Shown: positions 33,458 to 44,152 of the stretch, one piece after another | Numbering within the stretch: position 1 is the stretch's first letter | Layout: each line of letters opens with the position of its first letter | Source of the DNA: Cellulosimicrobium cellulans | GTDB lineage: Bacteria; Actinomycetota; Actinomycetes; Actinomycetales; Cellulomonadaceae | Direction of reading: 5' to 3' | Length of the DNA: 64,000 nt | NCBI RefSeq assembly: GCF_016907755.1 | Contig: NZ_JAFBCN010000001.1 | Coordinates: forward strand, 1,798,001 to 1,862,000 | Translations under genes and position numbers: made by a program | The notes under the pieces: generated by a model | Told to the model about the DNA's origin: nothing | The model's database searches: none | Seen by the model: only the letters and a program-made list of their open reading frames with translations

Positions 33458-34873
33458 GTGACGAGGGCGCGCATCGCGACGACGGCGGCGTACGCCGTGC
33501 AGGGCTTCGGGTTCGCCGTGGTGCTCACCAGCATCCCCGGGTACAAGGAACGGCTCGGCATGGGCGACGACGTCGTCACGCTCGTCGTGCTGGGCGTCTG
33601 CGTCTTCGCCGGGCTGGGCAGCGCGCTGTCCGGCGTCGTGGCGGCGCTCCGCGGCGCGCGCGCCGTGGTCGTGGGCGGCCTGCTGCTCGCGGCGCTCGCG
33701 GTGGCGGGCGTCGGGCTCGCGCCGTCGTGGCCGGTGTTCTTCGTCGCGATCGGGCTGTACGGGCTCGCGCTCGGCGCCGTCGACGCCGCGATGAACATGC
33801 TCGGGATCGACGTCGAGCGCGGGCACGGGCGCAGCCTGCTCGCGTCGTTCTTCGCCGCGAACGCCGCCGGGGGCGTGCTGGGTGCGCTCGCCGTGTCGGG
33901 CAGCGTGCTCGTCGGCCTCGGTCAGCCGGCCTCGCTCCCGCTGGTGGCGCTGCTCGTGGCCGCTGGCGCCGTCTGGCTCGCGCTACGGCTGCCCGACGGC
34001 GGCACCACCGTCCCGGGCGCCGTGGCCCCGGGCGGGACTCCGGGCACCGAGCGGCCGACCGAGGCGGGCCCGGTAGCGGTCGGGGTCGCGGACGACGGCC
34101 GCGGCGTGGCAGCGCTCGGGACCGTGCCGTGGGTCGCGGCGGGCACGATCGCGCTGCTCGGCGCGGGGATGCTCGCGTTCCCCGTCGCCGACTCGGCCGT
34201 GTCGAGCTGGAGCGCGACGTTCCTGCGCGACGTCCTCGCGGCGAGCGCCGCCGCCGCCCCGCTGGGGTATGCGGCGTACCAGGCGGCCCTCATCGTGTCG
34301 CGGCTCGTCGGGGACGGCCTCGTCGAGCGTCTCGGCCGGGTACGGGTCGTGCGCCTGGGAGGCACGCTCGGCGCCCTCGGGTTCGTCGCGGTGGCCGCGG
34401 CCCCCGCCTGGCCCGTCGCGGTGCTCGGGCTGGCCGCGACGGGGCTCGGGCTCGGCGTGGTCGCGCCCCTCGCCTTCTCGGCGATCGGGGACCGGGCCCG
34501 CGAGGCGGTGGCGACGGGCTCGGGGAGCACCGGACCTGCGACCCCGGGCGGGCGCGTCGAGGACGTCGTCGGGGTCGACCGGGTCGTCGAGGACGGGCTC
34601 GTCGACGTGGACGCGGGCGTGGCGCCGGTCGAACCTCCCGCCGGGATCGTCGCGACGGTCACGGACCGTGCGGTCGCGCGCCTCAACGTCTTCACCTACG
34701 CGGGCGCGGTGCTCGGCGGCGTGCTCACCGGCGTCTTCGCGACCGCCCACCACCTCCGGGTCGGGTTCGTCGTCCTCGCCGTGCTCGCCGCGGTGTCGGC
34801 GGTGCTCGCCGGCGCGTTCCGGCCCGCCCGCGTCGCCCTCGTGAGCGTGAGCGAGACCACGCCGCCCGCATGA
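33458..34873 (+). CDS. MFS transporter, substrate unknown
   Basis: A 471-residue major facilitator protein with about 12 membrane helices: YAVQGFGFAVVLTSIPGYKERLG opens helix 1 and the first loop, and GAVDAAMNMLGIDVERGHGRSLLASFFAANAAGG spans helices 4-5. It resembles the YbjJ / fucose-permease-like actinobacterial branch. There are two hydrophilic loops, one mid-protein (about residues 185-215) and one late (about 345-395), the latter unusually Asp/Val/Gly-rich. TAGTCT lies six bases before the GTG, a leaderless pattern. It follows the folD hairpin and is not clearly part of that operon. Confidence 0.8.
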   Translation: MTRARIATTAAYAVQGFGFAVVLTSIPGYKERLGMGDDVVTLVVLGVCVFAGLGSALSGVVAALRGARAVVVGGLLLAALAVAGVGLAPSWPVFFVAIGLYGLALGAVDAAMNMLGIDVERGHGRSLLASFFAANAAGGVLGALAVSGSVLVGLGQPASLPLVALLVAAGAVWLALRLPDGGTTVPGAVAPGGTPGTERPTEAGPVAVGVADDGRGVAALGTVPWVAAGTIALLGAGMLAFPVADSAVSSWSATFLRDVLAASAAAAPLGYAAYQAALIVSRLVGDGLVERLGRVRVVRLGGTLGALGFVAVAAAPAWPVAVLGLAATGLGLGVVAPLAFSAIGDRAREAVATGSGSTGPATPGGRVEDVVGVDRVVEDGLVDVDAGVAPVEPPAGIVATVTDRAVARLNVFTYAGAVLGGVLTGVFATAHHLRVGFVVLAVLAAVSAVLAGAFRPARVALVSVSETTPPA

Positions 34874-34975
34874 CGAGAGGTCGCCGTCCTGTCGGTGGCG
34901 TGTGATGGGATGGCCGGCGTGCCGCGGCCGTCCTGGCAGCCGCGCGCGACCGTCATCGAGGGAGGACGAGCCCAC

Positions 34976-35779
34976 TTGCTCACCATCGCCACCGCCAACG
35001 TCAACGGCATCCGTGCCGCCTACCGCCGCGGGATGGACGCCTGGATCGCGTCCCGGACGCCCGACGTCCTCCTGCTCCAGGAGGTCCGCGCCCCCGACTC
35101 GATCGTCAACGACTTCCTCGACGGGTGGCACGTCGCGCACCAGGCGTGCGACATCAAGGGCCGCGCCGGCGTCGCCGTCGCGTCCCGGCTGCCCGTCTCG
35201 GCCGTGCGCGTCGGGCTGGGTGCCGGCGAGCCGGAGCCGCCCGTCGACACGGGCCGCTGGGTCGAGGCGGACCTCGAGCTGCCCGACGGCGGTCGCCTCA
35301 CCGTGGTCTCCGCGTACATCCACTCCGGCACCGTGAGCCAGCCGGAGACGATGGTCGCGAAGTACGCCTACCTCGAGAAGGTCACCGCGCGCCTGCGCGA
35401 GCTCGCGGCCACGGGGGAGAAGGTGGTCCTGGCGGGCGACCTCAACATCGCGCACCACAACGTCGACATCAAGAACTGGCGCGGCAACCTCAAGAGCGCC
35501 GGCTTCCTCCCGGAGGAGCGCGCGTACGTCGACACCTGGCTCGACCAGGTCGGCCTCGTCGACCTCGGCCGCGTCCACGGCGGCGAGGGCCCCGGCCCGT
35601 TCACGTGGTGGTCGTGGCGCGGGCGCGCGTTCGACAACGACTCCGGCTGGCGCATCGACTACCAGCTCGCCACGCCCGCGCTCGCGGAGCGCGCCGTCAA
35701 GGTCGAGGTCGACCGCGCGCCGTCGCACGACGAGCGCTGGAGCGACCACGCGCCGCTCGTCGTCACGTACGACCTCTAG
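34976..35779 (+). CDS. xthA: Exodeoxyribonuclease III
   Basis: AP endonuclease and 3'-5' exonuclease of base-excision repair (267 aa; E. coli XthA is 268). Motifs: TANVNGIRAA, the metal-binding Glu in LLLQEVRA, GRAGVAVASR, SAYIHSG, catalytic GDLNIAHHNVDIKNW, WRIDYQLATP and WSDHAPLVV. I placed the start at TTG because GGGAGGA lies about ten bases before it and the family begins exactly here (LTIATANVNG); an upstream GTG would add 27 unrelated residues. Single gene. Confidence 0.92.
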   Translation: MLTIATANVNGIRAAYRRGMDAWIASRTPDVLLLQEVRAPDSIVNDFLDGWHVAHQACDIKGRAGVAVASRLPVSAVRVGLGAGEPEPPVDTGRWVEADLELPDGGRLTVVSAYIHSGTVSQPETMVAKYAYLEKVTARLRELAATGEKVVLAGDLNIAHHNVDIKNWRGNLKSAGFLPEERAYVDTWLDQVGLVDLGRVHGGEGPGPFTWWSWRGRAFDNDSGWRIDYQLATPALAERAVKVEVDRAPSHDERWSDHAPLVVTYDL

Positions 35780-35797
35780 GACGTCCCGGTCCCGCCG

Positions 35798-35848
35798 AGC
35801 ACGACACGAGGGTCGTCGTGCGGCACGTGACGACCGTCGTGTCGTGCT
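35798..35848. terminator. Large hairpin between convergent xthA and galT-galK
   Basis: Two 20-base arms (35798-35817, 35829-35848; AGCACGACACGA at the outer end) pair with a single mismatch around an 11-base loop. It can terminate transcription from either side. Confidence 0.85.
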
Positions 35849-35873
35849 GGGCGGTGTGTGAGGTCGTGTCGGG

Positions 35874-38393
<2,520 letters not shown>

Positions 38394-38448
38394 GCGTGCG
38401 GGGTCCGATCGCGGTGCGGTGTGGGGAGAGGCGGCTACGGCACCGCCG

Positions 38449-39222
38449 TCAGGCGACGACGAGCTGCTCGACGAGGTCCTGGACCCGGGCGCGCTCGTCC
38501 TCCGCGAGCCCGGCGTCCGTGATGAGGACGTCCACGTCGGCGAACGTCGCGAAGACGCGCAGGCCGGTCGTGTGCCACTTCGTGTGGTCGGCGAGGACGA
38601 CGGTGCGGCCCGCAGACTCGATGAGCGCGCGGTTGGTCGCGGCCTCGTCCAGGTTCGGGGTCGTGAGCCCGATCTCCGTGTCCACGCCGTGCGCGCCGAC
38701 GAACGCGAGGTCGACGCGCAGGCCGGCGAGCGCGGCCTCCGCGAGCGGGCCGACGAGCGCGTCGGACGGGGTGCGGCTGCCGCCGGTGAGGATCGTCTCC
38801 AGGCGCGGGTCGTTCGCCCGGTGCAGGATCTCGGCGACGGGGAGGGAGTTCGTGACGACCGTCAGGGGGCGCAGCGCGGGGTCCGCGGCGATGCGGGCGG
38901 CGAGCAGGTGCGTCGTCGTGCCGGCGCTCAGCGCGACCGAGGCGTTGGCGGTGATGAGGCGCGCGGCGGCCGTCGCGATGGCCTCCTTCTCCGCGGCCTC
39001 GCGCGAGCTCTTGGCGGCGAAGCCCGGCTCGTGCGCCGTGGTGTGCGGGGCGACGGCGCCCCCGTGGACCTTGCGGACGAGGCCCTGGTCGGCGAGCTCG
39101 ACGAGGTCGCGCCGGATCGTCATGTCCGACACCCCGAGCTCCCGGGTCAGGTCGCCGATGCGGACCGCGCCGTGGTCCCGGATCTCCGCGAGGATGCGCT
39201 CCTGGCGCTGTGAGGCGAGCAT
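38449..39222 (-). CDS. DeoR-family transcriptional regulator of the gal operon
   Basis: A 257-residue repressor. The N-terminal DeoR helix-turn-helix is classical: RQERILAEIRDHGAVRIGDL, LGVSDMTIRRDLVELADQGLVRKVHGGAV (residues about 5-60). The C-terminal DeoRC sugar-phosphate sensing domain has ALSAGTTTHLLA, VVTNSL, LTGG and FVGAHGVD. The longer open frame upstream has no such similarity. Position immediately before the GalT-GalK fusion in the same direction, with phased operator boxes before its own start, suggests autoregulated control of galactose catabolism by a sugar phosphate. Confidence 0.9.
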   Translation of the reverse strand: MLASQRQERILAEIRDHGAVRIGDLTRELGVSDMTIRRDLVELADQGLVRKVHGGAVAPHTTAHEPGFAAKSSREAAEKEAIATAAARLITANASVALSAGTTTHLLAARIAADPALRPLTVVTNSLPVAEILHRANDPRLETILTGGSRTPSDALVGPLAEAALAGLRVDLAFVGAHGVDTEIGLTTPNLDEAATNRALIESAGRTVVLADHTKWHTTGLRVFATFADVDVLITDAGLAEDERARVQDLVEQLVVA

Positions 39223-39225
39223 GCG

Positions 39226-39280
39226 AACAGTATTGTCCACATCGCCGAGAAATCCAACACGATCGAACACGACCAAACAT
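39226..39280. promoter_or_regulatory. Helically phased AACA direct repeats upstream of the DeoR gene
   Basis: AACAG at 39226, AACAC at 39256, AACAC at 39266 and AACAT at 39276 all lie in one orientation and one 10-bp phase (intervals 30, 10, 10). DeoR-family proteins commonly bind arrays of such short direct repeats. The region also holds the presumed promoter of the regulator-galT-galK operon; a -10-like TACTGT reads on the minus strand. Confidence 0.6.
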
Positions 39281-39367
39281 CGCGTCGCGCGGGGATCGCG
39301 GTCCGAGGCCACCGAGGTGGCCGGGCCGCCCGGCCAGGACATCGTCCCGGCCGGGCGGCCCGCGCGG

Positions 39368-40672
39368 TCAGGTCCCGCCGCGCAGCGCGGCGATCGGCTC
39401 GATCGCCGCGGCCTTGAGCGCAGGGTAGGTGCCGGCGAGGAGGCCCACCACGCCGCCGAGGAGTGCCGCCCCCAGGGCCATGCGGACGTCGAGGATCGGT
39501 GTCCACTCCTGCACCACCGAGACGACGACGACCGCCAGCACGCCCAGCGCGGCCCCGACGAGGCCGCCCAGCAACCCGACGACGACCGACTCCACGACGA
39601 ACTGCGCGCCGATGTCACGCCGGGTCGCCCCCAGCGCACGCCGCAGGCCGATCTCGCCCACCCGCTCCATGACGGACAGCAGGGTGATGTTGGCGATCCC
39701 CACCCCGCCGACGAGGAGCGCGATGCCGCCGAGCGCGAGGAAGATCGCGTTGACGTCGGCCTGGACGTTCTCCCGCAGCGCCGAGCCCGACGTGGGTGCC
39801 TTGACCACGAAGCCGTCCGGGGCGTTGGGGTCCAGCGCGACGGGCGCCTGCCGGGCCACGACGCTCCCCGCGCCCGTCGCGATCCGCAGCTGCAGCTCCT
39901 CCGGGGCGCCGACCCCGAAGTCGGCGCGTGCCGTGCCGGCGGGGAGGATCACGGCGTCCAGCAGGTCGGTACGTCGCTGCACGTCGTCGACGATCCCCAT
40001 CACCGTGTACGACCGCTCGCCCACGAACACCGACGGCTGACGGTCCACCCGGTTGATCCCGAGCCGCTGGGCCGCCCGGGCCCCGAGGACCGCGACACGG
40101 TCGGCGCGCGCGTCGTGCCCGGCGTCGAAGAACCGGCCCGTGACGACGTCGCCCCGCACGGCGCCCAGGAGCCCCGGCGTCGCGGCGACGACGCCCGGGC
40201 TCGCCTGGGCCGCGACCGACGGGTCGTTCACGGGCACCGCGGTGACGGTGACACCCCCGACGTCGACGGCCGCGACGGCTCCCGCCTCCTCGACGCCCGC
40301 GAGGCGCAGCACGCGCTCGGGGCCGTCCCACGGGAGCTGCGCGACGGCACGCTCCTCGCCCGACATGAGCGTCGTCGTCTTCGGCTCGACGACGACCTGC
40401 GTCGCCGCGACCGCGTCGAACTGCTTGCTGATCTGCCCCGCGGCCGTCTGCGCGAGGCCGACCGTCACGACGACGGACGCGATGCCCAGCACGGTCCCGA
40501 GGACCGTGAGCAGGAGCCGGCCGGGCCGCGCGGCGATCCCGTGCGCCGCCTCGGAGAACAGGTCGCGCGCGCCGAAGCGGTCGCGCCCGCGCACGCGCAG
40601 CCGGACGTCGCGCCCGGGGCGGTCCCCGCCCCGTCGGCGGGCGTGCCGGACCCGGTCCCACGGCGCCGTCAC
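39368..40672 (-). CDS. MacB/FtsX-type ABC permease (module 2)
   Basis: A 434-residue permease with one N-terminal helix (about 48-75: LLLTVLGTVLGIASVVVTVG), a large extracytoplasmic MacB_PCD domain (about 80-300), and three C-terminal helices of the FtsX domain (IFLALGGIALLVGGVGIANI, VVESVVVGLLGGLVGAALGV, LGAALLGGVVGLLAGTYPAL). The motif MERVGEIGLRRALGA between the helices is diagnostic. The GTG overlaps the ATPase stop (GTGA). Last gene of the seven-gene operon. MacB-type complexes act by mechanotransmission rather than alternating-access transport; the substrate is unknown. Confidence 0.88.
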   Translation of the reverse strand: MTAPWDRVRHARRRGGDRPGRDVRLRVRGRDRFGARDLFSEAAHGIAARPGRLLLTVLGTVLGIASVVVTVGLAQTAAGQISKQFDAVAATQVVVEPKTTTLMSGEERAVAQLPWDGPERVLRLAGVEEAGAVAAVDVGGVTVTAVPVNDPSVAAQASPGVVAATPGLLGAVRGDVVTGRFFDAGHDARADRVAVLGARAAQRLGINRVDRQPSVFVGERSYTVMGIVDDVQRRTDLLDAVILPAGTARADFGVGAPEELQLRIATGAGSVVARQAPVALDPNAPDGFVVKAPTSGSALRENVQADVNAIFLALGGIALLVGGVGIANITLLSVMERVGEIGLRRALGATRRDIGAQFVVESVVVGLLGGLVGAALGVLAVVVVSVVQEWTPILDVRMALGAALLGGVVGLLAGTYPALKAAAIEPIAALRGGT

Positions 40673-41487
40673 CGGTCCAGCTCCTCGAGCCGGCCGTCCG
40701 CGATCCGCACGCGCCGCTCGGCGCGCGCGGACACGACCGGGTCGTGCGTGATGACGGCCAGCGTGAGCCCGTCGGCGTGGAGCTCGTCGAACAGGTCCAT
40801 GACCTCCGCCGAGTTGGTGGAGTCGAGGTTGCCCGTGGGCTCGTCCGCGAGCAGCAGGTGCGGCGCGGCGACGATCGCCCGGGCCACCGCGACGCGCTGG
40901 CGCTCGCCGCCCGAGAGCGTCGTGGGGTGGAACGTCGTCCGGTGCGTGAGGTGCACGCGGTCGAGCGCCGTGCGGGCCCGCTCTTCCCGCTCCCCGCGCG
41001 GCACTCCGCTGTACAGGGTCGCGAGCAGGACGTTGTCGAGCACCGTCCGCTGCGGCAGCAGGTGGAAGGACTGGAAGACGAAGCCGATCCGCCCGCCGCG
41101 CAGGGACGAGCGCACCGACTCCGACGCGCTCCCGGTCGGGACGCCGTCGAGCAGGTACTCGCCCGACGTCGGGCGGTCGAGGAGGCCCAGGATGTTGAGC
41201 AGCGTGGACTTGCCCGAGCCTGAGGGGCCGATGATCGACACGTACTCGCCGGGGTCCACGCGCAGGCTCACCTCTCGCAGCGCGTCCACCCGGGGCGGGC
41301 CCGGGAAGCTGCGCGACACGTCGACGAGGTCGACCACGGCCGCGGGGACGCTCCCGACGTCGGTACCCTCGGTCGCGGCGCCCGGCACCGCGCCGCTCGA
41401 CCCCGTTCCGCCGGGCGCCCCCGGAGGTACCGCGTCAGGGCCGCCGCCGGGGTCGGTCCCCGGGAGCCCCAGCTCGGTCCAGGTCAC
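40669..41487 (-). CDS. MacB/LolD-type ABC ATPase (module 2)
   Basis: A 272-residue ATPase with an unusual 45-residue Gly/Pro/Ala-rich N-terminal extension before the NBD. Walker A GPSGSGKST, Q-loop FVFQSFHLLPQRTVLDNV, signature LSGGERQRVAVARA, Walker B LLLADEPTGNLDS and switch His in ITHDP all match the LolD/MacB group. Its first codon overlaps the adaptor stop and its stop overlaps the permease start, four bases each, so the module is translated as a unit. Confidence 0.92.
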   Translation of the reverse strand: MTWTELGLPGTDPGGGPDAVPPGAPGGTGSSGAVPGAATEGTDVGSVPAAVVDLVDVSRSFPGPPRVDALREVSLRVDPGEYVSIIGPSGSGKSTLLNILGLLDRPTSGEYLLDGVPTGSASESVRSSLRGGRIGFVFQSFHLLPQRTVLDNVLLATLYSGVPRGEREERARTALDRVHLTHRTTFHPTTLSGGERQRVAVARAIVAAPHLLLADEPTGNLDSTNSAEVMDLFDELHADGLTLAVITHDPVVSARAERRVRIADGRLEELDR

Positions 41488-43076
41488 TCGCCGACCACCA
41501 CCAGGTCGCCCTCGTCGAGCTCGCCGTCCGCCGAGACGATCTCGACGAAGCCCTCCGCCGCGAGCCCCGTCTCGACGTCCACGAGCTCGGTCGTCGCGTC
41601 AGCGCCCGACCCACGCCGGACCTCGACGCGCGACTCGCCCCCCGGCCCTGCGGTGAGGGCCGCGAGCGGGACGGCGAGCACCTCGCCCCCTGTCGAGCTG
41701 ACCGGGACGCGGATGCGCACGTTCTGGCCCTGCAGGGCGGTGACCTGCTCGGGCGTGAGGGCGTCGGGCGTCAGCGTGACCGTGTAGCGACCTGCCCCGC
41801 CCTCCTTCTCCTCGCCCTCGCCGTCCTTCGCGGCCGACGCGGGCTCGACCGCCGTCACGGTCGCCGTCGCCTCGGAGTCGTCCGGCAGCGTGAGCGTCGC
41901 GGCGGCACCTACCTCCAGCAGCTCGGCGTCGGACGCCGCCGCGGACGCCTCGAGCACGAGCGTCGCCCCGGACACGGACATGACCGGCCCCTCGATCGTG
42001 CTGCCCCGCTCGACCTGCACCTCGTCCACGCGGCGAGGCAGGCCGGCGAGGAAGAGGACCTCGCTCGCCGGCAGCGCCGTGAGGGTCTGCGTCCGCGCGT
42101 CCTCGAGGGCCTCCTGCGCGTCGGCGAGCTGACGCCGCGCCGACTCGACGCCGGCGCTCTCCGCCGCGGTCTGGCGCGGCCGGTCGAGCTCGGCCCGCTG
42201 CGCCTGGGCGAGCCGGAGATCGTCCTGCGCGCCCGCGACGTCGCCACCCTCGGCCTGGGCCGCGGCCACCGCGCGCTCCGCCGCGCGCACGGCGTTGTCG
42301 GCCTGCAGCTTCTCCACGTCGGTCGCCCCGGTCTGCGCCGCAGACAGGGCGGCGCGCGCCCCGTCGAGCGCGTCCTCGGCCCCTCGCACACCCTCGCGCG
42401 CGCTCGTCACCGCGAGCGCGGCCTCCTCCGCGGCCGACGGCGCCGGATAGCCGACCTGCGCGTAGAGCTTCTCGACGGCGGTGGCCGTCGCGGCGTCGTA
42501 CAGGTCGCTGTCGGTGCGCCCGGGATCGATGCCCACGGCGCCCAGCGCCGCCTTGAGCTGGAGCACGTCGGGACCGGACACCCCCACGCGCAGCGACCGG
42601 TACGCCGGGAGCTCGCCCGGGAGCACGATCACGGGGCGCCCCGCGATCTCCAGGGCGACGCCCGCCGCGCCCAGCTCGGCGCCGACCTCGGGGACCTGTC
42701 CCGTGACGACCGCGGGGCCGCCCAGGTCGCCGGTCTCGATCTTGACCGACACCGCGTCGTCGTAGGTCGCGTCCGCGCGCAGCGTCACGTCGTTGGCGAG
42801 CGTCCGCCGCTCCACGGGGACGGTGATGAGGCCGGCCTCGGGGGGCTCGGCGTCGGCAGCCGCCTGCGCGGGGGAGACGACGAGCCGGCTGAGCACGATG
42901 CCGGCCACCAGGCTGAGGACGGCGACGCCCGCGACGAACCACACCAGGCGGTGCCCCGTCAGCGAGAGCCGGCGGCGCTCGCGGCCGTCCGCCCCGCCGT
43001 CCTCTCCGCCGCCCTCTCCGCCGAGCGGCTCCGTCCCCGGCTCCGGGGCGTGGAGGGCCGTATCCTCCGCGGTCAC
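41484..43076 (-). CDS. Membrane-fusion adaptor with peptidoglycan-binding domain (module 2)
   Basis: A 530-residue HlyD/MacA-like adaptor. A cytoplasmic acidic head and one membrane helix (about 46-66) are followed by the barrel/lipoyl strands. A peptidoglycan-binding_1 domain (about 155-205; PAYRSLRVGVSGPDVLQLKAAL) comes next, then a long alpha-helical hairpin rich in Ala, Glu and Gln (about 210-325; EDALDGARAALSAAQTG), and returning beta domains. The inserted PG-binding domain is expected to tie the complex to the cell wall. The gene overlaps the lipoprotein gene before it and the ATPase gene after it by four bases each. Confidence 0.85.
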   Translation of the reverse strand: MTAEDTALHAPEPGTEPLGGEGGGEDGGADGRERRRLSLTGHRLVWFVAGVAVLSLVAGIVLSRLVVSPAQAAADAEPPEAGLITVPVERRTLANDVTLRADATYDDAVSVKIETGDLGGPAVVTGQVPEVGAELGAAGVALEIAGRPVIVLPGELPAYRSLRVGVSGPDVLQLKAALGAVGIDPGRTDSDLYDAATATAVEKLYAQVGYPAPSAAEEAALAVTSAREGVRGAEDALDGARAALSAAQTGATDVEKLQADNAVRAAERAVAAAQAEGGDVAGAQDDLRLAQAQRAELDRPRQTAAESAGVESARRQLADAQEALEDARTQTLTALPASEVLFLAGLPRRVDEVQVERGSTIEGPVMSVSGATLVLEASAAASDAELLEVGAAATLTLPDDSEATATVTAVEPASAAKDGEGEEKEGGAGRYTVTLTPDALTPEQVTALQGQNVRIRVPVSSTGGEVLAVPLAALTAGPGGESRVEVRRGSGADATTELVDVETGLAAEGFVEIVSADGELDEGDLVVVGE

Positions 43077-44044
43077 TTCTGGGCCTCCGTCATGAGGTCA
43101 CGGACGACCTCCATCTCCTCGCGGTGCTCCTCGACGAACGCGGCCTCGAGGTCGTGCTGCACCTCGAGCCGGACCTCCTCGTAGTCGACCTCCTGCTTGC
43201 ACGTGAAGTCCGCCACCGCGGTGTCGCGCTCGAGGTCCTGGGCCTCCTGGAGGACCTCCTCGCTCGGACCCTCGGCGCCGGCGTCCTCCCAGAGCGCGTT
43301 CGAGCGCTCCATCATGTCGTCCATGGCCTCCTGCGGGGTGGTGTACCCGGCGAAGCCGGCGTCGGCCATGCACCCTGACCACGCGGTGTCGGTCTCCTGG
43401 AGGCGCGGGTCCGCGGCGACGTCCTCGTAGAGCTGCGTGGTCGCCTCGTTGAACGCGACCATCTCCGCGCTCTCGTAGAGCGCGTTCTGATCGCCGTAGA
43501 CCTCCTGCTGCGCCGCGCCCTGGCATCCGGCCGTCGTCGGGTCGTACTCCGGCATCTCGGCGTCCTCGTCGTACTCCATGCTCGCCATGTCGCCGTAGAG
43601 CGCCTCGTAGTAGGCGGTCTGCTCCGACTCGGACATGGCCTCGACGTACTCCTGGTTCGGGTCGACCCAGGCGTCCATGGCCGCCTGCTCCTCCTCCGAG
43701 GGCTCGATCTGGACGGAGAAGCCGTACCCGTTCTCGGCCGCGAACTTCTCCGTGTCCTGATCCTCCGAGGAGGTGGTGAAGGACATCGCGGACTGGTCGA
43801 CGGGCTGGTACTCGAAGCCCTGCTCCACCATGCAGCGGGCGACGGCCTCCTCGATCTCCATCTGCTCGGCCTGTGCCTCCTCCTCGTCCCAGTCCCCGTA
43901 GACGTCGGCGAAGAACTCGGTGAGCGGGCCCTCGGTGGCGGACTCCGCCGCAGGTCCGTCGCCGCCGCACGCGGCGAGAGCGAGCGTGCTGACGAGCAGC
44001 AGCGCGGTCGAGGTGGTGCGGAGGGCGGTGACTCGTCGTGCCAT
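43073..44044 (-). CDS. Acidic lipoprotein of the MacAB-like operon, function unknown
   Basis: A 323-residue predicted lipoprotein: Arg-rich n-region, hydrophobic core and lipobox LALAAC. The mature part is very acidic, Glu/Gln/Met/Tyr-rich, mostly helical, with four further cysteines in regularly spaced contexts (ARCMVEQG, AGCQGAAQ, SGCMADAG, FTCKQEV), which could form two disulfides outside the cell. I chose the second Met because AGGGG is then nine bases upstream. It lies between the two transport modules and overlaps the next gene by four bases, so a role in the module 2 complex is likely, but no named domain is recognised. Confidence 0.8.
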   Translation of the reverse strand: MARRVTALRTTSTALLLVSTLALAACGGDGPAAESATEGPLTEFFADVYGDWDEEEAQAEQMEIEEAVARCMVEQGFEYQPVDQSAMSFTTSSEDQDTEKFAAENGYGFSVQIEPSEEEQAAMDAWVDPNQEYVEAMSESEQTAYYEALYGDMASMEYDEDAEMPEYDPTTAGCQGAAQQEVYGDQNALYESAEMVAFNEATTQLYEDVAADPRLQETDTAWSGCMADAGFAGYTTPQEAMDDMMERSNALWEDAGAEGPSEEVLQEAQDLERDTAVADFTCKQEVDYEEVRLEVQHDLEAAFVEEHREEMEVVRDLMTEAQK

Positions 44045-44152
44045 GGCGTGCATCCCCTGTTCGTGGCAGTCGTGGTCGTGCTGTCGGTATGCAGTTGTGG
44101 GTCGGTGGGTGGTGGGTCGGGGTCGCGACGGCGGTGGGCCGGCGAGCCGGTC

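Noticed and set aside
34895-34975. An upstream GTG start for xthA adding 27 residues
   Set aside because: The added segment (beginning CDGMAGVPRPSW) is not part of the ExoIII fold, whereas TTG at 34976 has a good ribosome site and gives the standard length.
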